A DNA stretch of 64,000 nt from Streptomyces sp. Edi4 (lineage in GTDB: Bacteria > Actinomycetota > Actinomycetes > Streptomycetales > Streptomycetaceae), in assembly GCF_040253615.1 (NCBI RefSeq), contig NZ_JBEJGY010000001.1, positions 62,001-126,000 on the forward strand, written 5' to 3'. This document shows, piece by piece, positions 16,219 through 23,845 of the stretch (its first letter is position 1; every line of letters begins with the position of its first letter). Position numbers and translations under genes: made by a program. Under the pieces are notes generated by a model. It ran no database searches. It was not told where the DNA came from and saw only the letters and a program-made list of their open reading frames with translations.

Positions 16219-16707
16219 TCAGGGGGCCTGGGGCAGCTGGCTGGCGGAGTCCTCGGTACCGGGGAGCTGGGCTTCGAGGGCGCGGTCGCGGAGGGTTCGC
16301 AGGGCTGCTGCGGGGAGGCTGGCGCTGCAGTTCTCCACATACAGGCCCACACGGGCCAGCTCGCGGTGGGCGACGTAGGTGTCGAGCGCGGTGAGGGCCT
16401 TGGCGCACTCCTCGTCGGAGCTGACGCATTTGGTGGTGGCGCTGCCCAGGTAGGCGATCAGCTCGGCCCGCTCGAAGTCGCCGAGAGGCAGGCTCTGTGT
16501 GCCGGCAACTGCGAGCCAGGCGGGTTCGGGGCCGAGGCTATCGAGGTCGGCGCCGGCCTCCTGGAGGGCAGTACGAATCCGCTCGGCGCGGGCGACCACA
16601 CGGTGGTCCGCCGTTTCGAGCACGGATGCCGGGGGCTCCAGGGAAGGCGCTGGAGAAGGGGTCGGAGCGGCGGCAGAGCGGTGCTTGCGGCGGAGCTTGG
16701 CGAACAT
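16219..16707 (-). CDS. Hypothetical protein, 162 residues
   Basis: Basic start (MFAKLRRKHRS), Pro/Ser linker, then a helical domain with two cysteines (TTKCVSSDEECAKALTALDTYVAHRELARVGLYVENCSAS). No family recognised. Transcribed away from the toxin-antitoxin pair on the other strand. Composition matches the neighbours, so I see no sign that it is a spurious frame. Confidence 0.6.
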   Translation of the reverse strand: MFAKLRRKHRSAAAPTPSPAPSLEPPASVLETADHRVVARAERIRTALQEAGADLDSLGPEPAWLAVAGTQSLPLGDFERAELIAYLGSATTKCVSSDEECAKALTALDTYVAHRELARVGLYVENCSASLPAAALRTLRDRALEAQLPGTEDSASQLPQAP

Positions 16708-16834
16708 GCCCCGATTCTCACATTGGCGTGTTCGTGCTGTTCAGGGCGTCCGAATTGGGGCACCGCACGACGGCGTCGTGGGAGTTCGGCCGTTCGGTAT
16801 TCACAGAGGTACCTAGAGATGGATACTCGATGGC

Positions 16835-17086
16835 ATGGCAGATACCACCGTGAAGGTCGACTCCGAGGTCCGCGACCGGCTGGCCGCCGTCGCCGCGGCG
16901 CACGGCAAGAGTCTGCGGGCGTTCCTCGGGGACCTGGCCGCGCAGGAGGAGAACCACTTGAAGCTGGCCGAGGCCACGGCGATCTTCCAGGAGGTCACCG
17001 GCAGGCCGGGCATCGCCGAGGCGTTCGACGCGGCGTTCCCCGAGGAGGCCCCGGCCCCCGTCGGGGTGACGGGGCGGGCGGCCTGA
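16835..17086 (+). CDS. Ribbon-helix-helix antitoxin
   Basis: 83 residues. MADTTVKVDSEVRDRLAAVA is a ribbon-helix-helix strand plus helix (KV-DSEVRDRLAAVAAAHGKSLRAFLGDLA), as in MazE7/CopG-type antitoxins. The C-terminal half would wrap the toxin. It precedes the Fic-like gene by three bases, the usual antitoxin-first order. Likely autoregulates the pair by binding the 16708-16834 gap. Confidence 0.8.
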   Translation: MADTTVKVDSEVRDRLAAVAAAHGKSLRAFLGDLAAQEENHLKLAEATAIFQEVTGRPGIAEAFDAAFPEEAPAPVGVTGRAA

Positions 17087-17089
17087 CGC

Positions 17090-17470
17090 GTGGAACTGCA
17101 CGTCGACCTTCGGTGGCTCCTTGACCGCCAGGAGGACCTGCTCGGCAGTCAGCTGGGCGTTCGTGACTACTCGGCGTTGGTCGCCGCCGTGGCCCGGCAC
17201 CGGGTCAACACGCCGATGCTCGGCGCCGACGAACCCGACGCCTACTGGCGGGCTGCGGCGCTGCTGGAGCAGCTGGTGCTCCTGCGCCCGTTGCCGGCCC
17301 GCTCGGCGTACTTCGCGTACGGCGTCGCCGTGGCGTACATCCGGGCGTCCGGGGAGACAGTCGACGATTCCTTTGGTCCATGGGAGACGCTGGTGCGCGA
17401 GATCCGCACGCTGCAGCTGACGGTCTACGACGTGGCCGACCGGCTGCGCGCGTTGCGCCCGGCTCAGTAG
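17090..17470 (+). CDS. Fic/Doc-family-like toxin with degenerate active site
   Basis: 126 residues from a GTG. The overall pattern (VELHVDLRWLLDRQEDLL, RDYSALVAAVARHRVNTP, YWRAAALLEQLVLLRPLPARSAYFAYGVAVAYI) matches actinobacterial Doc/Fic-like toxin components. The canonical HxFx(D/E)GNGR loop is absent: the equivalent position reads RPLPARSAYFAY. So either it uses another chemistry or it is a non-enzymatic relic. The tight pairing with a ribbon-helix-helix gene supports a type II toxin-antitoxin, which would stabilise the plasmid. Confidence 0.75.
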   Translation: MELHVDLRWLLDRQEDLLGSQLGVRDYSALVAAVARHRVNTPMLGADEPDAYWRAAALLEQLVLLRPLPARSAYFAYGVAVAYIRASGETVDDSFGPWETLVREIRTLQLTVYDVADRLRALRPAQ

Positions 17471-17543
17471 CTTGCGCCGCCCGGGCGGCGCGAATCCCGG
17501 AACTCTGGCCTCGCGCATGATCCTTGGGTGGCATCCTGCGCGG

Positions 17544-18191
17544 ATGAGACTTGTATACGGGGTGGGGACCGCGGCGGCCTGCATGCTGGCGGCGGTAGTT
17601 ATGTGTGGTTGCGACGACGGCGGCGCAGCGGCCGCGAAGCCGACGACCGTACCGTCGAGCACGCCGACGGAGCCGGAACCGGCTGAACCGTCGACGCCCG
17701 AGGGGGACTTCGACGCAGTGGCGCTGGGAACTCGCTTCTACTTCGACGGGCAGGGGACCGCCTCGGCGTCGGACGCGATGAAGCGGTACTGCGAGCTGCT
17801 CGGCGATGGCGAGGTCAACGGCGTGCCGTCAGCCCAGTGGCTGGCAGATAAGGAGTTGCCCAAGCCCGACAGCGAGGCGGTGCTGCGGGATGGTGTGAAC
17901 CGTTTCTGCCCAGCTCAGTCGAAGACGCTGCAGGCGGCGGTGACGGGCTCGTTCGAGCGCTGGTTCACAGACGGTACGTACGAGGTAGGGGGCGGCACGG
18001 GCAAGATCCCAGCGGGCACATACCGGACTACGGGTGCGCTGCGGAACTGCTACTGGGAGCGGACGTCGAAGTCTGGGGAGCCGCTGGATAACCAGTTCGC
18101 TACGTCCGCGCAGGCGGTGACGGTCGTGGTTCGGGCCGGGGACGGGCAGTTCACCACCCGGTCGTGCGGTTCGTGGCAGCCCGTGAAGTAG
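17544..18191 (+). CDS. Putative secreted lipoprotein
   Basis: 215 residues. A signal sequence (MRLVYGVGTAAACMLAAVVM) runs into a lipobox-like CGC, so Cys-modification and anchoring on the outer face of the membrane are likely. A Thr/Pro/Ser/Glu-rich spacer follows, then a folded part with four more cysteines and GTGKIPAGTYRTTG and NCYWERTS motifs, seen in small actinobacterial surface proteins. In-frame starts upstream would bury the signal peptide. A strong bidirectional hairpin ends the gene. Confidence 0.75.
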   Translation: MRLVYGVGTAAACMLAAVVMCGCDDGGAAAAKPTTVPSSTPTEPEPAEPSTPEGDFDAVALGTRFYFDGQGTASASDAMKRYCELLGDGEVNGVPSAQWLADKELPKPDSEAVLRDGVNRFCPAQSKTLQAAVTGSFERWFTDGTYEVGGGTGKIPAGTYRTTGALRNCYWERTSKSGEPLDNQFATSAQAVTVVVRAGDGQFTTRSCGSWQPVK

Positions 18192-18210
18192 GTGACCCCT
18201 CCTCTTGCGA

Positions 18211-18251
18211 CGCCCTGGGCCCCCAGGCGGTTGGCCTAGGGGCCCAGGGCG
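18211..18251. terminator. Bidirectional terminator hairpin
   Basis: Perfect 13-bp arms 18211-18223 and 18239-18251 (CGCCCTGGGCCCC and complement), 15-base loop, between convergent genes that end at 18191 and 18259. Confidence 0.75.
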
Positions 18252-18258
18252 GTGCGGT

Positions 18259-18522
18259 TCACGCGGGCGCGGTCTGGGCGGCGGTGACGACGGCGGCAAG
18301 GACCTCGGCGAGGTCGTCGTGGGCCTCCCCGGGGTGCAGGGCGTCGTGATCCAGGTGGACCGCGACGAGCGCGTGGTCGACGGCGGCCTGGTCGCCGGTG
18401 TGGGCGGCGGCCACCAGGTCATCCAGGAGCTCGGCGAGGAGGTCGTGGGCCTCCCTGGCGTGCAGGGCGTCGAGGTGGTTGTGGACGGCGGCGACGGCCT
18501 CGGCGGTGGTCTGGGTGGGCAT
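18259..18522 (-). CDS. Small protein made of two tandem helical repeats, 87 residues
   Basis: Start MPTQTTAEAVAAVHNHLDAL after AAGGAG. The two halves are related: HLDALHAREAHDLLAELLDD and HLDHDALHPGEAHDDLAEVL, each followed by a xVxAAxxT segment. His/Asp/Ala-rich, so metal binding is conceivable but not shown. The duplication is also visible in the DNA. No family recognised. Confidence 0.65.
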   Translation of the reverse strand: MPTQTTAEAVAAVHNHLDALHAREAHDLLAELLDDLVAAAHTGDQAAVDHALVAVHLDHDALHPGEAHDDLAEVLAAVVTAAQTAPA

Positions 18523-18607
18523 GGCGTGCTCCTTCGGTGGGTGCGGTTGTGGCACCCCCGGTGGCCCCGCAGCTCGGGGGCTGCAGGGCCGGGGCGTTCG
18601 CCGTCAC

Positions 18608-19003
18608 TCACCACTTGGTGGCGGGGGCGAGGGTGCTGTGGAAGTGGTAGGCGATCTGGCCGAGGTGGTCGGCGGCGTCCTGCCGTGCGGCCGGGTCGGT
18701 GATGTCGGCCAGGGGGTTGGCGGTCGGGGTGTGGGGATGCGGTACCGGCGTGAAGCTGTAGCCGGTGCAGAGGACGGTGCCGGTCAGGAGCCAGTCGCCG
18801 ATGTGGAGGCCGGTGAGCCGGTAGCCGCTGGTGTCGCCGGGCCTGCCGAGGTTGAGGGCGACGTCGTACCGGTCGGGCTGGCCGTAGTAGGCCGGTTTCA
18901 CCAGGATCGTGTCGTCGCCGAAGGTGTACAGGGCGTGGCCGATGTCCTTGAAGTGGCCGATCCGGGCGCTGGCGCCGTTGTCGAAGGTGACCGTGGTCTG
19001 CAT
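18608..19003 (-). CDS. Hypothetical protein, 131 residues
   Basis: Begins MQTTVTFDNGASARIGHFKD; predicted mainly beta in the first 80 residues, with a His/Pro stretch (VPHPHTPTANP) and a helical end. Ribosome binding site AAGGGG before the ATG. A 17-bp dyad (TACAAC-N5-GTTGTA) lies about 45 bases upstream. No function can be assigned. Confidence 0.65.
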   Translation of the reverse strand: MQTTVTFDNGASARIGHFKDIGHALYTFGDDTILVKPAYYGQPDRYDVALNLGRPGDTSGYRLTGLHIGDWLLTGTVLCTGYSFTPVPHPHTPTANPLADITDPAARQDAADHLGQIAYHFHSTLAPATKW

Positions 19004-19048
19004 GGTGTCCCCCTTGGGGTGTTCGGGCTTGTCCCTACGCCCTAACTA

Positions 19049-19065
19049 TACAACGCTATGTTGTA
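19049..19065. promoter_or_regulatory. TACAAC-N5-GTTGTA dyad, candidate operator
   Basis: Perfect 6-bp arms in a locally AT-rich stretch (CTATACAACGCTATGTTGTA) upstream of the 131-residue gene. Looks like a GntR/TetR-type operator overlapping a promoter. No regulator gene is adjacent. Confidence 0.5.
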
Positions 19066-19140
19066 GAGTTGGAAGAGGGTTCGGCGATCTTCTTCGGCTT
19101 CGGCGCGGGGGCCCCGGTACGTGTGACTGATCATGACGCT

Positions 19141-19360
19141 TGTCACCGTGAGCGCGGTATCTGTCACCACGACCCTCGGCTGGAGCTGCCACAAGATCGG
19201 CCACGCCGACCGGCGCAGGTCAGGGCCGTCTCGCGAGATCGGCGCAGGTGACAGCAAGCGTGCGAACGGCGAGCTGGTGACAAGTAGCGCGCTCATCCGG
19301 TGTCAACAACCGTGCTCACGCCGACGAGGAACGCCAGGCCGCGCCTGGACGCTGGTGACA
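19141..19360. repeat. Scattered TGTCACC/GGTGACA heptamers in a gene-free stretch
   Basis: TGTCACC at 19141 and 19162, its complement GGTGACA at 19247, 19276 and 19354, with related CCGTGCTCA/CCGTGAGC strings between. The 19004-19399 stretch has no convincing gene: the frames that cross it have poor codon use. Could be binding sites or decayed DNA. Confidence 0.4.
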
Positions 19361-19399
19361 ACCACCGTGCTCAGTCACAGTACGGGCGGGCACCCCTCC

Positions 19400-19996
19400 C
19401 TACCCGTGGGTGAGGGGCACCTCGACGATGGCCAGCCCGTTCGTGTCGAGCACATACTCGTCCTCGCCCCGGCCGGCGTTGCACGCGAGCAGCGCGCAGG
19501 GCGGGGCCGTGGTCCGGTACAGGCGGCCGGTGGGCGGCCGGCGGGCGCCGGTTCCGGTGGCGTACCCCTCGGCGACGGCCCGGCAGGTGGTCCACGACCA
19601 GTCGGTCCGGCGCTTGGGCACGCTGCCGCGGCAGAGTTCGACTGGGTCCGCGGGCCGCTCGGCGGGCTGGCCGTCGACGGTGAACCCGGCCAGGGTGAAC
19701 ATCTCGCGCCAGGCCGAGCGGTCCAGGGCGGCGTCGGGGTACTCGGCCAGACTCCACACGCGGCCGACGTGGGCGGCGAGGGTGCGGACGTCGATCGCCT
19801 TACCGAACCAGGCGTCGAACAGGAGGGCCGGGCCGTGTACCCGCCCGGTCCGCAGGAGCAGGGCGGCGACCTGCTCGGTACTGAGCAGGTGGCCACGCTC
19901 GGCGGCCTCGGCGACCGCGGCGAACGCTTCCGCCTCGAGGTCGCGCGGTGCGCCCCGTCCGGGCTGGTTGGCTGACGGGGTGGCCGCCTTCGTCAT
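19400..19996 (-). CDS. Hypothetical protein, 198 residues, end of the P2 operon
   Basis: Begins MTKAATPSANQPGRGAPRDL. Helical N-terminal half, then a segment with conserved-looking Trp/Cys residues (RRTDWSWTTCRAVAEGYATG, PPCALLACNAGRGEDEYVLD). Start overlaps the upstream stop as ATGA. Last gene of the seven-gene P2 operon. No family recognised. Confidence 0.7.
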   Translation of the reverse strand: MTKAATPSANQPGRGAPRDLEAEAFAAVAEAAERGHLLSTEQVAALLLRTGRVHGPALLFDAWFGKAIDVRTLAAHVGRVWSLAEYPDAALDRSAWREMFTLAGFTVDGQPAERPADPVELCRGSVPKRRTDWSWTTCRAVAEGYATGTGARRPPTGRLYRTTAPPCALLACNAGRGEDEYVLDTNGLAIVEVPLTHG

Positions 19997-20109
19997 GAAC
20001 GGTCCGTCCGGTGTCGTCGGCTGGTGGGCGGCGCCGGTCCCGCCGGGGGCCCCGGGGGCCCCGGGGCCAGTATGGCGTCGGCCACCGTAGGGCAGAGGCG
20101 TCTCACCAT
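19993..20109 (-). CDS. Very small protein, 38 residues
   Basis: MVRRLCPTVADAILAPGP followed by Gly/Pro/Ala-rich and basic residues. Its ATG lies in the last codons of the preceding gene and its stop overlaps the next ATG (ATGA), so it bridges two genes exactly. The double overlap is the main argument that it is translated. Function unknown; it may serve only to couple translation. Confidence 0.45.
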   Translation of the reverse strand: MVRRLCPTVADAILAPGPPGPPAGPAPPTSRRHRTDRS

Positions 20110-20444
20110 CCCGGTTCCGCGACGTACGCCGGGCCGGGCGGGGGCGCGGGGGCCGCCGGAGGCGGCGGCGCCTCGGCCGGGTCCCACTCGATCCGGGCCC
20201 CGGCCCAGTTCATCTCGAGCATGTCCTCCAGGGACAGCCCCGACCTCCACACCTGGCCGGCCATGACGGTGGTCATCCGTCCGTCCGGGTGCAGCGTGCA
20301 GTCCTGCGTCTCGCCGTCGGGCGTGTGGACGCGGAAGTCGCGCGGGGCGTCGGGCAGTTCGATGGCCGGTCGCGCGGCGGGCTCGGGCGCGGGCTGGGCG
20401 GCCGGTGGGGCGCAGTAGCGGCAGGTGCAGGGGCGGGTGCTCAT
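20103..20444 (-). CDS. Hypothetical protein with N-terminal CxCRYC motif, 113 residues
   Basis: Starts MSTRPCTCRYCAPPAAQP: three cysteines in eight residues suggest metal binding. The centre (TPDGETQDCTLHPDGRMTTVMAGQVWRS) is followed by a Pro/Ala-rich end. ATGA overlap with the upstream gene. No family recognised. Confidence 0.65.
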   Translation of the reverse strand: MSTRPCTCRYCAPPAAQPAPEPAARPAIELPDAPRDFRVHTPDGETQDCTLHPDGRMTTVMAGQVWRSGLSLEDMLEMNWAGARIEWDPAEAPPPPAAPAPPPGPAYVAEPGW

Positions 20445-20938
20445 CGGGCGCCGCTCCCCCGCTGCTCGAGGAAGGTCAGGGCCTGGCGGGCGGAGAGGTG
20501 GCCGTTGCGGGCGCGGAGTTCAGCGGTGACGGCTTCGGCCTCCTCGCAGTGGCCGTGCTTGGTCAGGAGGTCGGCGACGTGGCGGCCGTGGGTGACGTCG
20601 CGGTTGTCGATGGCGAGGGACACCATCCGCAGGACGGTCCGGTCTACCGGGCCGGTCGGGGCCGCGGGCGCGGGTGCCGTCTCTTTCACGGGCGTGCGGC
20701 GCGGAGCGGGGTCCGGGGCCTTCTCCCAGACGGGCTTGGCCCGTTCGATGTGGCCCTTGGCCGTTCCGCCGTGGCGGTCGGTCATCCAGTTTCGCCAGAA
20801 GGTGACGCGGCCGCGGGCCTTGGCAGCCTTGTCGTAGGGGCCTTCGTACACGGTCTCGGTGACGCCGTCGGAGAACGTCTTGGTGACGACGGCGCGCCAC
20901 ACTTGGGCGTCCGGCGCCATGCCGATGTTGCGGGCCAT
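20441..20938 (-). CDS. Hypothetical protein, 165 residues
   Basis: MARNIGMAPDAQVWRAVVTKTFSDG then EGPYDKAAKARGRVTFWRNW: a small alpha/beta domain seen in many Streptomyces plasmid and phage orphans. A Pro/Ala linker and a C-terminal helical part with DLLTKHGHCEEAEAVTAEL follow. Third-last long gene of the P2 operon. Function unknown. Confidence 0.7.
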   Translation of the reverse strand: MARNIGMAPDAQVWRAVVTKTFSDGVTETVYEGPYDKAAKARGRVTFWRNWMTDRHGGTAKGHIERAKPVWEKAPDPAPRRTPVKETAPAPAAPTGPVDRTVLRMVSLAIDNRDVTHGRHVADLLTKHGHCEEAEAVTAELRARNGHLSARQALTFLEQRGSGAR

Positions 20939-20955
20939 GCGAGGGTCCTCTCGGG

Positions 20956-21330
20956 TCAGGTGGTGCGCTGCTGGGCGATGTTCAGGAGCTGGATGGCGGT
21001 GCGGGCGGCGTCCTCGAGGTGGGAGATGATCTCGTCCGGGTCGCCGTCGAGGATGAGGCGGATGGCCTCCTGGCCGGCCTCGCAGCCGCGGTTGTAGTCG
21101 TGGCTGTCGTAGTCGGGGCCCTCGTCGAGCCAGTCGCGCAGTGCGGGTGTGACGGCGGCGAGGGTCTTGGCGTCGCTGGCGTCGGGCCGGTGGCGGCCGA
21201 CGATCGTGCGGGCGCCGTCCATCGCCCAGGCGTAGCCGCGGTCGAAGCGGTTGCCGATGTGTTCCGGCTGCATCGCCTGGCGGAGGGCCGCGAGGGTCTC
21301 CTCGGCGGAGAAGGCGTTCGGTCCGGTCAC
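20956..21330 (-). CDS. Hypothetical protein, 124 residues
   Basis: GTG start overlapping the preceding TGA. Helical and acidic, ending TAIQLLNIAQQRTT. FDRGYAWAMDGARTIVGRHRPD may be a helix-loop. No domain recognised; retained because of the overlap and coding-like third positions. Confidence 0.65.
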   Translation of the reverse strand: MTGPNAFSAEETLAALRQAMQPEHIGNRFDRGYAWAMDGARTIVGRHRPDASDAKTLAAVTPALRDWLDEGPDYDSHDYNRGCEAGQEAIRLILDGDPDEIISHLEDAARTAIQLLNIAQQRTT

Positions 21331-21914
21331 CGGGTCACCTGCTGTCCGCGCGGGGTATAGGTGGTGTCGAAGGTGTCGTCGGGCAGGCCCCAGTGCACGG
21401 CGAGCGCGGCGACGCCCTGGTCGAGTGACTTGACGCTCCACAGGAAGGTGCCGTCCTCGGTGAGTACGGAGTAGTCGGCGCTGGCGTAGGTGGGCTCGAA
21501 GCGCAGCAGGCCGCCGACGCCGTAGTCGGGGAAGGTCACCGTGCGGGTGAACTCCTCGGCCGGGCCGTGCGGTTCGACGGCCGCGCGGGTGGCGGGCAGG
21601 GCGCAGGTTGCGACGATGCCGCAGCGCCCGGCGCGGACGGTGAAGCCGACGCTCTGCAGCAGGGTGGTCCACTGGGCGTTCAGGTCGGCGTGTTCGCGGA
21701 TGCGTTTGGCGCTCTGGTTGCAGCGGCCGGCGTGGTGGTGGATGGCGACGATGGACTTCGGGTCGCCTCCGGTGCCGTACATCGGGTCGCCGGGGGCGTC
21801 TGCCAGGACGGTCTTGGCCAGGCGGTAGCGGTAGTGGTGGCGGTTGCCGGAGGCGGGCGGCAGGATGCGGACGCCGCCGGACGCGCCGTCAGCAGGGTTG
21901 GGGATTTCGGTCAC
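21327..21914 (-). CDS. Hypothetical protein, 195 residues
   Basis: Begins MTEIPNPADGASGGVRILPP. Contains PKSIVAIHHHAGRCNQSAKRIREHADLNAQW and beta-rich VTFPDYGVGGLLRFEPTYASADYSVLTEDGTFLWSV. Second gene of the P2 operon, separated from the first by 58 bases that hold a GC hairpin. No family recognised. Confidence 0.7.
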   Translation of the reverse strand: MTEIPNPADGASGGVRILPPASGNRHHYRYRLAKTVLADAPGDPMYGTGGDPKSIVAIHHHAGRCNQSAKRIREHADLNAQWTTLLQSVGFTVRAGRCGIVATCALPATRAAVEPHGPAEEFTRTVTFPDYGVGGLLRFEPTYASADYSVLTEDGTFLWSVKSLDQGVAALAVHWGLPDDTFDTTYTPRGQQVTR

Positions 21915-21931
21915 TTCGGTCCCTCCGGGGG

Positions 21932-21961
21932 CGGGGCGGTGGCCCGTGAGCCGCCGCCCCG
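21932..21961. other. Intercistronic GC hairpin (P2 operon)
   Basis: CGGGGCGG and CCGCCCCG arms around a 14-base loop between the first and second genes. No T tract; probably mRNA processing or attenuation rather than full termination. Confidence 0.45.
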
Positions 21962-21972
21962 AGTGGGCGGTG

Positions 21973-22530
21973 TCAGCGCAGGATGAAGGCGTCGCAGTAC
22001 TCGGTCTGCGGGCAGGGCGGAATCGGCTCGCCCGTGGCGGCGTCGGTGCAGTAGGCGTTGAACACCTCGGCGCGGCTCAGCGGGGAGACGGCCCCGCCGC
22101 CGATGCTCCAGGCCCTTACCTGGTCGTCCCCGCCGAGGCGCGAGGAGCGCGCCGTCAGTCCGGCACTGCCCTGGCACACACCGGCGGCCAGGACGAGCAG
22201 GAAGCGTATGGCGTCCTCGGCGTCCGCCTCGAGCTCCCCGTCGACCCTGTCGACCTGGAGCCCGACGACGTGGCGCACGGCGTCGTGGTCGAAGGAGGTC
22301 GTGAGGTGGTACCGGTGGCCCGGCAGGCCCTGGTCCAGGGCGATCAAGATGCGCTCGGCCACCGCCAGGGCCGCCCAGCCCGCGTTGTTGCCGCAGCAGA
22401 GGCATGCTCTCGTCGAGTTGAGCAGGGCGACGGCCGCGTTCGTCGTGTGGTCGTCGTCGCTCAGGGTGCCGGTGATCATGTGCTCGAGGAGGGCGGTCTC
22501 GGCGTAGTCGCGAGCGGTGCGGGTGGGCAT
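21973..22530 (-). CDS. Hypothetical protein, 185 residues, first gene of the P2 operon
   Basis: Starts MPTRTARDYAETALLEHMIT 36 bases from the -10 of P2. Cys pairs (RACLCCGNN and AYCTDAATGEPIPPCPQTEYC) suggest metal binding. The middle FDHDAVRHVVGLQVDRVDGELEADAEDAIRFLLVLAAG is helical. No family recognised. Confidence 0.7.
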   Translation of the reverse strand: MPTRTARDYAETALLEHMITGTLSDDDHTTNAAVALLNSTRACLCCGNNAGWAALAVAERILIALDQGLPGHRYHLTTSFDHDAVRHVVGLQVDRVDGELEADAEDAIRFLLVLAAGVCQGSAGLTARSSRLGGDDQVRAWSIGGGAVSPLSRAEVFNAYCTDAATGEPIPPCPQTEYCDAFILR

Positions 22531-22565
22531 GCGGACTCCAGGTGGGAGCTGATCAGGACAGCCAA

Positions 22566-22601
22566 AACATAGCTCCAAACCCAATACGTAAGCAAGGTAT
22601 T
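22566..22601 (-). promoter_or_regulatory. Promoter element P2
   Basis: -35 TTGCTT (22590-22595), conserved spacer start ACGTATTGGGTTT, 18-base spacer, -10 TATGTT (22566-22571). Drives the seven genes 22530-19400. Starts directly after the end of the P3 operon. Confidence 0.85.
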
Positions 22602-22618
22602 CGCGTGGGCCTGGGTGC

Positions 22619-22912
22619 TCAGGCTGCGGGGGCGGTGCGGCGGACGGGGGTGAACAGATGGCGCAGGCGGCGCAGGCCGCGGCGGGAGTCGTCGCCGCCT
22701 CCGCCGTTCCACCAGGCCCATGCGAGGACTGCGGCCTGGACGGCGAACAGGCAGGCGTTGACGGTGTGGTGGCTGCGGACGGAGTGGGCCGCGCCGAGGA
22801 TGGACGACACGGCGAGCAGGCCACTGGCGCGGTATCCGGCGAGGCGGCCGGTCAGCATGCCGGCGTAGGCGCACGCCATGACGCCGAGGCCCAGCGTGAT
22901 CAGCACGCTCAC
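22619..22912 (-). CDS. Membrane protein, 97 residues
   Basis: Three hydrophobic segments (about 2-22, 28-45, 48-70) and a basic tail (RRGLRRLRHLFTPVRRT). Final gene of the P3 operon, overlapping the upstream gene by ATGA. Function unknown. Confidence 0.7.
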   Translation of the reverse strand: MSVLITLGLGVMACAYAGMLTGRLAGYRASGLLAVSSILGAAHSVRSHHTVNACLFAVQAAVLAWAWWNGGGGDDSRRGLRRLRHLFTPVRRTAPAA

Positions 22913-23220
22913 TGTGCGCCGCCGTCCGCGCCGGTCTGCGCCGCCGTGTTCCGCAGCGCGGCTTCCAGGGCGTGCTCGGCGCGCAGCGCGCGCTCGTGCA
23001 TCGCGTTGTAGACGAGCCAGTGGACGGGCTCGCCGTAGCCCGCGGAGCCGGGGTCGGTGATCCGGTTGGCGGCGAGCATCTCCAGGCCGGCCTGGAGGGC
23101 TGCGTTGGTGATCGCGTCGGCGATTGTGGGCGCGACGTGCGCGCCCAGCAGGGTACGCAACGCGGCGTGGCCGTTCTCTCGGGCGGCGTCGTAGACGGAG
23201 GGGCGCTGGTCGGGCGTCAT
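22909..23220 (-). CDS. Hypothetical protein, 103 residues
   Basis: MTPDQRPSVYDAARENGHAALRTLLGAHVAPTIADAITNAALQAGLEM then GYGEPVHWLVYNAMHERALRAEHALEAAL. All-helical, soluble. AGGAGAGG upstream; overlaps the preceding stop. No family recognised. Confidence 0.65.
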   Translation of the reverse strand: MTPDQRPSVYDAARENGHAALRTLLGAHVAPTIADAITNAALQAGLEMLAANRITDPGSAGYGEPVHWLVYNAMHERALRAEHALEAALRNTAAQTGADGGAQ

Positions 23221-23546
23221 GCGAGAGGTCCTCTCCTGGTGAGGGGCGGCCCGATCCGGGTGTCGTTCAGGGCGCGCTGGCGGTCGGTGAGTTGGCACGC
23301 CGGGCAGAGGGGCGGCCCCCCGCCGCCGGGAGTGGCGGCGGGAGCCTTCCAGGTGGCGACACGGCGGCAGCGGCCCGGGGCGGTGGGGTACCAGCGGTCG
23401 GCGCGGTACTCCTCCCAGAGGCTGTCGAGGTGGCCGGGGTGGAAGGTGATGGTCCAGTCAGCCGCGAGGATGTGCTGGAGGGTGCCGCCGTCGTGGCGAC
23501 TCAGGCCGTAGCCGTACGGCGCGGGCTGGAGACTCCGGGCGGGCAC
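23217..23546 (-). CDS. Hypothetical protein with CPAC motif, 109 residues
   Basis: GTG start eight bases after AAAGGAG. Contains TITFHPGHLDSLWEEYRADRWYPTAPGRCRRVATWK and near the end PLCPACQLTDRQRALND. The two cysteines plus the upstream Cys may form a small zinc site. In the P3 operon. Function unknown. Confidence 0.65.
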   Translation of the reverse strand: MPARSLQPAPYGYGLSRHDGGTLQHILAADWTITFHPGHLDSLWEEYRADRWYPTAPGRCRRVATWKAPAATPGGGGPPLCPACQLTDRQRALNDTRIGPPLTRRGPLA

Positions 23547-23548
23547 TC

Positions 23549-23845
23549 TCACTCCTTTGTGCGGATCGGTATCAGGCGGTGCTCGTAGCTGGGTCCGCTC
23601 TCGCCGCCGTTCTGCGTAGCGGCGACCTGCCCGACGTGGCGCTCGCAGGCGTGGTCGGGCACGGCTTGGGCGCCGGGGCGCTCGAGCCGGAAGTCGGCGA
23701 GCCGAGCGCAGTTGCGGGTGGCTCGGTGGGTGGTGCCGTCGCACAGCGGCCGACCGAGGTGGTCGACAGTGAGGGCGACGGGTGGTGGCGGTTGGTCTGC
23801 GGCCGCATCCGCCCGTGGGCGGGTGTGGGTGGTGGCCGGGCTCAC
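23549..23845 (-). CDS. Hypothetical protein, 98 residues
   Basis: GTG start overlapping the previous TGA. After a Pro-rich N-terminus, TVDHLGRPLCDGTTHRATRNCARLADFRLERPGAQAVPDHACERHVGQV contains three Cys and three His that could bind zinc. P3 operon, second gene. No family recognised. Confidence 0.65.
   Translation of the reverse strand: MSPATTHTRPRADAAADQPPPPVALTVDHLGRPLCDGTTHRATRNCARLADFRLERPGAQAVPDHACERHVGQVAATQNGGESGPSYEHRLIPIRTKE

Noticed and set aside
18259..18522. Tandem similarity in this gene as a CRISPR or minisatellite
   Set aside because: Only two degenerate copies, in frame and protein-coding. No regular repeat-spacer array or cas genes exist anywhere in the window.
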